Shown here: positions 1-5,232 of the stretch, piece by piece | Layout: the number at the start of each line of letters is the position of its first letter | Position numbering within the stretch: position 1 is the stretch's first letter | Assembly (NCBI GenBank): GCA_025358195.1 | Contig: JANYKP010000016.1 | Location: forward strand, 1-20,604 | Origin: Cyclobacteriaceae bacterium | GTDB lineage: Bacteria > Bacteroidota > Bacteroidia > Cytophagales > Cyclobacteriaceae | Length of the DNA: 20,604 bases | Direction: 5' to 3' | Translations under genes and position numbers: made by a program | The notes under the pieces: model-generated | Databases searched by the model: none | Told to the model about the DNA's origin: nothing | Seen by the model: only the letters and a program-made list of their open reading frames with translations

Positions 1-103
1 CAGGGCCAATGATCCGCTGGACCTTGATTTCGTAGTACTCGTAGTGGTTCGTTGTGTTCTTCGTGACCATACTTCTGACTCGCTCTTCGGCTGCAACCTT
101 ATG
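1..103 (-). other. Open reading frame running off the left edge
   Basis: On the minus strand this stretch is open to the window edge, in the same frame as the neighbouring TIGR04255-like fragment and separated from it by a single TAG. It contains an ATG at 70-68 and would encode a peptide reading MVTKNTTNHYEYYEIKVQR and on to the edge. I do not recognise the family. It could be the start of a gene extending to the left, or the tail of whatever replaced the lost 3' part of the neighbouring gene. Only about 23 codons after the ATG are visible, so this is weakly supported. Confidence 0.2.
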
Positions 104-376
104 CTATTCAATAGATTGCCTAACTTGACAAAGTAGGATTAACACGCCAGGACCAATCTGAACTAATGGGTAGTCATTAGCGGCCGTTCTAAATCTATGT
201 GTCGGGGCTCCAATAAATACACCAATTGGAAATCCCGTAGTTGATTCCCTAAAGGGATACTTATCTTTAAGTAATTGGTAAAGATCACCATGTAAATATT
301 GATCGTTTTGATCCGGCGATGTCCACCTAAGCTCAAAAATAACCTCAATTAAAGGGGCCTTTGGCAGTCTGCTCAT
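104..376 (-). pseudogene. 5' fragment of a TIGR04255-like gene
   Basis: From the ATG at 376 the product starts MSRLPKAPLIEVIFELRW and continues to a YPLVQIGPGVL segment. This resembles the N-terminus of the sporadically distributed TIGR04255 family, whose members open with a P-x-A-P-L-x-E-V-x-F-E-L-R motif and are usually about 250 residues long. Here similarity seems to stop just after GPGVL: about 10 unrelated residues follow and then a TAG, leaving roughly 90 codons. I read it as a gene cut by rearrangement. An upstream in-frame GTG at 424 would add 16 residues, but the family motif favours the ATG at 376. The function of the family is unknown to me. The family call rests on recalled motif similarity, not on a search. 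Confidence 0.55.
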
Positions 377-477
377 GCTATTACAACGAAATATAGTAAA
401 AACTCGTTTGAAAAATCGCACCAAATATTGCCCTGAAACATCCTCAAGTTTCTTAGCGATTTCTTCTGACTCGCCCT

Positions 478-529
478 CACTATGGCGCGCGTTTGCAACG
501 CGTGTTGGTGCGCACTTCCTACGAGGCGG
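478..529 (+). repeat. REP-like palindromic element, copy A
   Basis: A GC-rich block begins CACTATGGCGCG and contains the hairpin GCGTT-TGC-AACGC. A second copy lies in inverted orientation at 667-719. By hand alignment about 40 of 52 positions agree. The fourth base pair of the stem is T:A here and C:G in the other copy, a compensatory change that suggests the hairpin is maintained. Such inverted pairs are typical of REP/BIME elements mobilised by RayT-type transposases, but no such transposase is in this window. Confidence 0.5.
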
Positions 530-666
530 GTTGGGTTATCCATGGTCTCATCCTGAAACTCACTCCTTTGAATCTACAGTAGTTAAAGCTATATGTTCGG
601 CACTGAGTCGTCTCAATGAATCCATTAATCGAGGGTGAGGTTGTTCAGGGTACAATTCTGGCGATG

Positions 667-719
667 CTCCCTCATACCAAGGTCGCACCGGCACGCGCTA
701 CAAGCGCCGCGCCATAGTG
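667..719 (-). repeat. REP-like palindromic element, copy B
   Basis: Read on the minus strand, this begins CACTATGGCGCGG and contains the hairpin GCGCT-TGT-AGCGC. It is the inverted partner of the element at 478-529, with about 137 bp between the copies. The stem keeps pairing despite base changes. The short reading frame that ends at 791 runs through this element, so its first residues are probably encoded by the repeat rather than inherited from a gene. Confidence 0.5.
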
Positions 720-791
720 GATGGAAGGATTGCTGTGAAAGTCATTAATCATTTGGGAGATGAGGTGATGAAGGTGTTCAAAGTGGGTTAA
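720..791 (+). pseudogene. 3' tail of an unidentified gene
   Basis: This frame reads DGRIAVKVINHLGDEVMKVF and then KVG before a TAA. The hydrophobic pattern looks like a genuine protein C-terminus. It reminds me of the tails of some Bacteroidota DNA methyltransferase or helicase proteins, but I cannot establish the family from so few residues. There is no start codon of its own, and the REP-like element abuts it on the left. I interpret it as the surviving end of a gene whose body has been lost. Confidence 0.3.
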
Positions 792-810
792 GAGATCTGT
801 AGTTTCATAG

Positions 811-836
811 ATATTCCATATTCCAATATGGAATAT
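811..836. repeat. Perfect 11-bp palindrome with 4-nt loop
   Basis: ATATTCCATAT at 811-821 is followed by TCCA and then by its exact reverse complement ATATGGAATAT at 826-836. As RNA it would form an 11-bp hairpin, AT-rich and without a U-tract, so it is not a standard terminator. It could be a protein-binding site, a transposition end or a recombination scar between two gene fragments. Confidence 0.7.
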
Positions 837-840
837 AGTC

Positions 841-1002
841 ATAACACAAAAGTTGGATGATAAATACGCCAGCCATCGTGTTGCAGACTTTTATTTGCCG
901 AAATACGATGTCTACCTTGAATTTGCAGGACGATGGAACAGGAGTGACAAAGATCGCAAGCGCTATAGAAATCCTTATTGCGCTTTTGCTATCATGAAAT
1001 AA
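841..1002 (+). pseudogene. Fragment of a nuclease-like domain protein
   Basis: The open frame reads KLDDKYASHRVADFYLPKYD and continues with VYLEFAGRWN, ending at a TAA at 1000-1002. The pattern R-x-A-D-F-Y-L-P followed by V-Y-x-E-F resembles the acidic core of small endonuclease-fold proteins (VSR/DUF559-like), where such D and E residues bind metal. After RWNRSDKDRKRYR the match breaks off into a short unrelated tail. There is no plausible start codon, and the frame is only open from 811. I regard it as a broken gene. The nuclease assignment is inferred from motif resemblance only. Confidence 0.4.
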
Positions 1003-1133
1003 ATCGACGGGTTATCATCGAAGGTTTTTTTTATTTAAACAAAGTATTTTCCACATTGAACGTAGGTTTGTGAAGACCGATATTGGGTTCTGACTGAACC
1101 TGATCGGCAGGTAAGTTTGTCGCTCTAAACATT

Positions 1134-1141
1134 TACCTTTG
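1134..1141 (+). promoter_or_regulatory. Candidate -7 box for the aldo/keto reductase
   Basis: TACCTTTG matches the Bacteroidota -7 consensus TAnnTTTG and lies 29 nt before the start codon at 1171. No TTTG box sits at the ideal distance: the nearest, at 1116-1119, leaves only a 14-nt spacer. The rest of 1003-1170 shows an AT-rich tract and no gene. Confidence 0.35.
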
Positions 1142-1170
1142 ATCGTTGTTTTACTAACCAAATCATTGCC

Positions 1171-2160
1171 ATGAAAATAAGAAAAGTAGGGTCGCAGGGA
1201 TTACAGGCATCGCAACTTGGACTTGGTTGTATGGGCATGTCTGATTTTTACGGTGCCTTTGATGATAAAGAGTCCATAAAAGTTATACACCGCGCGCTTG
1301 ACCTGGGCATTACCTTCCTGGATACGGCCGATATGTATGGTCCGTATAAAAATGAAGAGCTGGTCAGCAAGGCCATTAAGGGAAATCGCGATAAAATAAC
1401 GCTGGCCACCAAGTTTGGAATTGTACGTGATCCAAATGACCCAACGAAGCGAGGGTTCAATGGCAAACCGGAATACGTACGCTCTTCCTGTGATGGAAGC
1501 CTCAAACGTTTGGGACTGGACGTTATCGATCTCTATTATTTACACCGTAAAGATCCAGCAACGCCTATTGAAGAAACCGTGGGTGCCATGGGCGATCTTG
1601 TAAAGGCAGGTAAGGTAAGGGCCATTGGTCTTTCAGAAGTCTCGGTGGATACTTTGAAGCGAGCGCACAAAACTCATCCGATAAGTGCGGTACAAACAGA
1701 ATATTCATTGTGGACCCGCGATCCGGAGGATGAGATTCTTAAAACGTGCAAAGAACTCGGTATTGCGTTTGTCGCATACTCGCCCTTGGGCAGGGGCTTC
1801 CTGACAGGGCAGATCAAAAAATTTGAAGACCTTGAATCGAGCGATTACCGCAGGTTTTCACCGCGATTCCAGGGAGAAAATTTTGAAAAGAATTTACAAC
1901 TGGTAAAAAAATTGGAAGATATGGCGTCGAACAAAAATTGTACGGCTTCACAACTGGCACTTGCCTGGGTAATGGCGCAAGGTGATTTTATCTTTCCCAT
2001 TCCAGGCACCAAGCGATTGAAGTATTTGGAGGAAAATGCCGGGTCCCTCCATGTTTCATTAAACCAACAAGAACTCTCGGACCTTGACACCATCGCGCCC
2101 AAAGGAGTGGCTGCCGGACTTCGCTATCCTGCGGAGATGATGAAGATTGTGAGTGCTTAG
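1171..2160 (+). CDS. Aldo/keto reductase
   Basis: This 329-residue (beta/alpha)8-barrel protein is predicted to be a cytosolic NADPH-dependent carbonyl reductase. The classical tetrad is visible: D51 and Y56 in DTADMYG, K81 in ATKFG, and H125 in YYLHRKDP. The stretches AVQTEYSLWTRDPE (173-186) and AYSPLGRGFLTGQ (202-214), together with FPIPGTKRLKYLEEN (275-289), place it with the YakC/IolS/Tas-like enzymes rather than the animal-type AKR1 group. Length is normal for the family and the gene looks intact. The ATG at 1171 fits the family N-terminus. Its substrate cannot be read from sequence. It stands alone, flanked by decayed genes, with a candidate promoter just upstream. Confidence 0.95.
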   Translation: MKIRKVGSQGLQASQLGLGCMGMSDFYGAFDDKESIKVIHRALDLGITFLDTADMYGPYKNEELVSKAIKGNRDKITLATKFGIVRDPNDPTKRGFNGKPEYVRSSCDGSLKRLGLDVIDLYYLHRKDPATPIEETVGAMGDLVKAGKVRAIGLSEVSVDTLKRAHKTHPISAVQTEYSLWTRDPEDEILKTCKELGIAFVAYSPLGRGFLTGQIKKFEDLESSDYRRFSPRFQGENFEKNLQLVKKLEDMASNKNCTASQLALAWVMAQGDFIFPIPGTKRLKYLEENAGSLHVSLNQQELSDLDTIAPKGVAAGLRYPAEMMKIVSA

Positions 2161-2165
2161 TGTTG

Positions 2166-2264
2166 TGCTGGATTCTTGTTTCCGGATCCTACTTCCAGGA
2201 TGAACGAGATTGGATACTGGAAACTGATTGCTGCGGTTAGCAACCGGAATCCAGAATCTGCTCC
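2166..2264. repeat. Intergenic 7-bp-phased repeat with inverted ends
   Basis: The gap after the reductase contains variants of GGATACT and GGAAACT spaced in steps of seven, for example GGATCCT at 2184, GGATGAA at 2198, GGATACT at 2212 and GGAAACT at 2219. It is bounded by a 15-bp inverted repeat with two mismatches: GATTCTTGTTTCCGG at 2171-2185 and CCGGAATCCAGAATC at 2244-2258. The folded RNA could act as a weak terminator between the convergent genes, but there is no U-tract. Confidence 0.5.
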
Positions 2265-2290
2265 CATCCCTCACTCGTTTCTTTGAGAAT

Positions 2291-2956
2291 TCACCGGATT
2301 TGCCTGTGCCGCACATTTCCCCAATTGTCCTTGTTCCTTTTTACCCAGTCGCGAGTTTCGTTAAGCTTCCAGGGAAGGAGACAATCAAACTGAAAAGTTG
2401 AATTCTTGGGAACATTTTTAACAATAACCTTTAACTCATCCAGGTTGTCAACCCGAATTATCTGGTTGATAGGATCCTCATCTCCAAACAGTGCTTGGGC
2501 CGTCGCCGCAGAAATGACGATGGACCCTGGTTCGGTGAGCACTTTGTCGGGACTGCCTTTCAGCAATGGAAACTCAAACATGGTGAGGAACTCCTCACTG
2601 ACATAGAACCCTCGCTTAGTAATTCGCTTATCCCCAACCGTAAGCAGACGATCACCTCCCAAATCGGACACTGCTGTATTTTTAATATTACTGTCATCTG
2701 TTTTCAAACCTTCATAGGTCGGAAGTGGAACAGATGTCCAGGAATTCACTTTGCCATCAAATGTCGCGTTGACCCACACTTGATAAAGGCGATCGGCCTT
2801 GGGATGAATGCGGTCGAAGGACAACTCATCATAAACCCATAGAAGGATCAAAAGGCTACAGGTAATGCCGATTGAAAGCCCCGTGATGTTAATAGTTGAG
2901 TAAGTCCGATTGCGAAGCAGATTCCGAAAGGTGACGACAATGTAATTTTTGAGCAT
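2291..2956 (-). pseudogene. Truncated MacB/FtsX-type ABC transporter permease
   Basis: The product starts MLKNYIVVTFRNLLRNRTYS and has one transmembrane segment at about 22-44. A MacB-type periplasmic core then follows, with SFDRIHPKADRLYQV and FEFPLLKGSPDKVLTEPGS. Bacteroidota permeases of this family begin this way and are normally close to 800 residues with four or more transmembrane segments. Here the frame ends after 221 codons, just beyond NKDNWGN, and no continuation is visible in any frame of the following 130 bp, which consists of repeat sequence. The membrane segments of the C-terminal half are missing, so the fragment is unlikely to transport anything. It is probably the remnant of a gene truncated by deletion. 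Confidence 0.8.
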
Positions 2957-3164
2957 GCCAAGAGTTGGATTTTATTAGTAGTACCATGTCCGGACCCAAA
3001 GGTTTCATGAATTTGTTGAAATCTCTCTCGCTCAAGACCTGAACTCCATATCCATACAGTCATGATTTGATCAAAAGTTGCGTAGTGATTGACGAATGCC
3101 ATTCAATTGCGGGTACAAAGAAATTCATCTGAGCCAACCCCTATAAAATCTTTAAAAACCTATG

Positions 3165-3199
3165 AATCCTAGTCAGAATCCCAGGAATTCTAGTCAAAG
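3165..3199 (+). repeat. Direct repeat around a palindrome upstream of mraZ
   Basis: AATCCTAGTCAGAA (3165-3178) and AATTCTAGTCAAAG (3186-3199) repeat with a 21-bp step, two helical turns. Between them lies the imperfect palindrome GAATCCCAGGAATTC (3176-3190). The block abuts the MraZ boxes and lies upstream of the -33 region, where an activator or second repressor could bind. The rest of 2957-3164 shows no convincing gene or signal. Confidence 0.45.
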
Positions 3200-3230
3200 G
3201 TGGATGAAAGTGGGTTAAAGTGGTTGAAAA
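3191..3230 (+). promoter_or_regulatory. MraZ operator: tandem 10-bp boxes
   Basis: Three adjoining decamers, TGGATGAAAG (3201), TGGGTTAAAG (3211) and TGGTTGAAAA (3221), are preceded by a weaker one, TAGTCAAAGG (3191). MraZ proteins are known to bind direct TGGGN repeats with a 10-bp period upstream of their own gene, and these fit that pattern. The third box overlaps the -33 element of the candidate promoter, as expected for autorepression of the dcw operon. Confidence 0.8.
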
Positions 3231-3253
3231 TGTAATTTTTCTCATTATGTTTG
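3224..3253 (+). promoter_or_regulatory. Candidate dcw operon promoter
   Basis: TTG at 3224-3226, a 19-nt spacer and TATGTTTG at 3246-3253 match the Bacteroidota sigma-A pattern (TTTG, then TAnnTTTG). Transcription would start near 3260 and give an mraZ leader of roughly 20-25 nt. That leader holds a weak Shine-Dalgarno AAAGGA at 3264-3268 region and the AACCACTA motif at 3270-3277. Confidence 0.65.
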
Positions 3254-3282
3254 CTTAGAAGTAAAGGACAACCACTACGTCT

Positions 3283-3726
3283 ATGACTTTCTTCACTAGC
3301 GAGTACGAGAGTAAACTTGATGCCAAAGGCAGACTGGTACTGCCTGCGAGGATCAAATCCCAGCTTCCCGAAGGGGAAAGCCAGGAATTGGTTATCCGCC
3401 GGGGCTTCGAGCCATGCCTCATTGTGTATCCGATGGTGGAGTTCAAGAAGGTCTTCTCAAAAATTTCAGGTCTCAGCGAGTTCAACGAAGAGTATCGCAA
3501 ACTTCAGCGGAACTTCCTGTCCGGAGTAGTTACGGTAGAATTGGACGGCAATGGTCGTTTCCTGATACCCAAAAACATGCTCACCTATGCTCAAATCGAC
3601 AAAGACGCGATGCTGGTAGGTACAGGTAGCAAAGTTGAAATCTGGAATCCAACAATATATGAGAAGCACCTGATCCGTGACCCAAGTGAGTTGTCAAAGC
3701 TGGCAGAGAAATATTTGAATGAGTAG
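3283..3726 (+). CDS. mraZ: Transcriptional regulator MraZ
   Basis: MraZ is a DNA-binding protein of the SpoVT-AbrB fold that regulates the dcw operon it heads. The two repeats of the fold are visible: DAKGRLVLPARIK at residues 13-25 and DGNGRFLIPKNM at 88-99, each carrying the D-x-x-G-R signature. The length of 147 residues is normal. The ATG at 3283 gives the family's usual start, F-x-x-x-Y-E-S-K-L-D. A cluster of 10-bp boxes upstream is its likely operator. It is followed by a 172-nt spacer before the preferred rsmH start, the first of the cluster's longer gaps. Confidence 0.97.
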   Translation: MTFFTSEYESKLDAKGRLVLPARIKSQLPEGESQELVIRRGFEPCLIVYPMVEFKKVFSKISGLSEFNEEYRKLQRNFLSGVVTVELDGNGRFLIPKNMLTYAQIDKDAMLVGTGSKVEIWNPTIYEKHLIRDPSELSKLAEKYLNE

Positions 3727-3727
3727 C

Positions 3728-3748
3728 TGTTGGCAGTTGGCTGTTAGC
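3728..3748. repeat. Three tandem heptamers after mraZ
   Basis: TGTTGGC, AGTTGGC and TGTTAGC follow the mraZ stop codon directly. They share the pattern NNTTRGC with the heptamers near 20500 and belong to a class of short phased intergenic repeats seen several times in this window. Confidence 0.5.
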
Positions 3749-3898
3749 GGTCGTCTTCGGGCTACAGGCTATAGACTTCAAGGGGATTAAATTTTTAGAA
3801 CATGGAATTATTAGAAATGGTTATGTGTGAGCAGAGAATGCTTACAAAGTTCATTGAAAAAATTGAAGGGGCTTGAAACAGCCAGAAGCTTGCAGCCA

Positions 3899-4798
3899 AT
3901 GTACCATAAGCCAGTAATGTTGGCCGAGTGTTTGGAGGGGTTGAAAGTTAATCCGGAAGGCACCTATGTAGATGTAACCTTCGGTGGTGGAGGGCACAGC
4001 TTAAAAATTCTGGAACAACTGAAGGGAGGCCATTTGATCGCCTTTGACCAGGATGAGGATGCAAAAAGACAGGCTGAAAATATTCAAAGTCGTTCTTTCA
4101 CATTTTGTCAGGCGAACTTCAAATACCTGAAGCAGTATTTGAAATTGAACGGTGTCACCGAAGTGGACGGGGTGCTGGCCGATCTTGGTATTTCATCACA
4201 CCAGATCGATACACCCGAACGGGGATTTTCAACCCGCTTCGACGGGCCACTGGATATGAGGATGGATAAGAAGTCGACCCTTACGGCAGCTAAGATCTTG
4301 AATGAATACCAGCAGGAGAAGTTGCATAAGATACTGGGTATGTATGGTGAGGTGAGAAATGCAAAGACGGTAGCGGCAGCCATTGAACAACAAAGGGCTG
4401 TGAGAAAATTTGAGAACAATATGGATTTGATCAAAATGTTAAAACCGTTATCGCCCAGGGGGAAAGAGTTTAAATATTACGCGCAGGTATTTCAGGCGTT
4501 GCGAATTGAAGTAAACCTGGAAATGGAGGCCTTGGAAAGTTTTTTGAAACAATGCGGTGAAGTGATTAAGACAGGAGGGAGATTGGTGGTGATGAGTTAT
4601 CACTCATTGGAAGACAGAATGGTCAAGAATTTTATCAATACCGGAAAGGCATTCGGTGACCTGGAGAAAGATTTTTACGGAAATCCGATCAAACCTTTTC
4701 AGACGATGAACCGGAAACCGATCGAGGCATCGGAGGAAGAGGTGCGGGAGAACAACAGAGCGAGAAGCGCAAAGTTAAGGGTAGCGGAGAGGAGATAA
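3899..4798 (+). CDS. rsmH: 16S rRNA m4C1402 methyltransferase RsmH (MraW)
   Basis: RsmH uses S-adenosylmethionine to methylate N4 of C1402 in the 16S rRNA decoding site. Visible motifs are the SAM loop DVTFGGGGHS (residues 25-34), then DGVLADLGISSHQID, RGFSTRFDGPLDMRMD, the YAQVFQALRIEVN helix, and the C-terminal VMSYHSLEDRMVK and ARSAKLRVAER. I chose the ATG at 3899 because family members begin MYHKPVML and the resulting 299 residues fit their usual length. An in-frame GTG at 3827 would add 24 residues with no family likeness. It is the second gene of the dcw operon, as in most bacteria, although its role is ribosomal. A 32-nt gap separates it from ftsL. Confidence 0.95.
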   Translation: MYHKPVMLAECLEGLKVNPEGTYVDVTFGGGGHSLKILEQLKGGHLIAFDQDEDAKRQAENIQSRSFTFCQANFKYLKQYLKLNGVTEVDGVLADLGISSHQIDTPERGFSTRFDGPLDMRMDKKSTLTAAKILNEYQQEKLHKILGMYGEVRNAKTVAAAIEQQRAVRKFENNMDLIKMLKPLSPRGKEFKYYAQVFQALRIEVNLEMEALESFLKQCGEVIKTGGRLVVMSYHSLEDRMVKNFINTGKAFGDLEKDFYGNPIKPFQTMNRKPIEASEEEVRENNRARSAKLRVAERR

Positions 4799-4830
4799 AT
4801 GACGAATATGATTAACAATTAACGAAATAA

Positions 4831-5232
4831 ATGAGCGAGAATAAATTTCGAATTGAGCAAGAAAGGACAAATGAGACCAGGATAAAACCTTCAGGGGATG
4901 GTTCGGGGATATTCTCCGGTTTGGAAAGACGGCTGAAACTAGAAACTTATTTCGAAGAAGGCTTCCCGGTCCAATATCTGCCAAAGATCATGTTCGTCAT
5001 GCTGATCGGACTACTTTATATCAGCAACACGCATTACTCGGAAAAAACCGTGCGCCGCATCGACCATGCTCAGTCAGAAGTAGAAGATCTGCGTGCGGAT
5101 TACACCACATTAAAGTCGGACCTCATGTATGCAAGCAAACAGAGTGAAGTGGCCAGAAAAGTTAAAGTAATTGGTTTGAAAGAAAGCTTGAATCCTCCCA
5201 CTAAAGTAGCAATAAAAGAAGGTGAATATTAA
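4831..5232 (+). CDS. ftsL: FtsL-like cell division protein
   Basis: This 133-residue bitopic membrane protein has a cytoplasmic N-terminal region (1-49), a single transmembrane segment at about 50-66 (LPKIMFVMLIGLLYI), and a periplasmic helix at 70-108 with coiled-coil character. The topology, size and position between rsmH and ftsI identify it as the divergent Bacteroidota FtsL, which resembles E. coli FtsL only in layout. FtsL works in the FtsQ-L-B complex that activates FtsW-FtsI. The N-terminal LERRLKLETYFEEGFPVQYLP stretch is of the kind I recall as conserved in Bacteroidota FtsL. Its last 11 nt overlap the start of ftsI, which suggests translational coupling. Confidence 0.85.
   Translation: MSENKFRIEQERTNETRIKPSGDGSGIFSGLERRLKLETYFEEGFPVQYLPKIMFVMLIGLLYISNTHYSEKTVRRIDHAQSEVEDLRADYTTLKSDLMYASKQSEVARKVKVIGLKESLNPPTKVAIKEGEY

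Noticed and set aside
40..49. CGTAGTGGTT, another antisense copy of the leader motif
   Set aside because: It lies within an open frame at the window edge, with no hairpin around it. A single 10-mer can occur by chance.
375..638. Plus-strand reading frame of 87 codons
   Set aside because: It runs through the REP-like element at 478-529 and overlaps the TIGR04255-like fragment's upstream region. It has no recognisable domain.
780..791. AAAGTGGGTTAA, identical to part of the MraZ boxes
   Set aside because: Only a single box, without the 10-bp tandem pattern, inside a gene remnant with no gene start nearby. Probably chance.
2495..2842. Plus-strand reading frame of 115 codons
   Set aside because: It lies antisense to the permease fragment, whose protein likeness is clear. 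No domain is visible in the shadow frame.
2848..3102. Minus-strand reading frame of 84 codons upstream of the permease fragment
   Set aside because: It overlaps the permease start in another frame and shows no family likeness.
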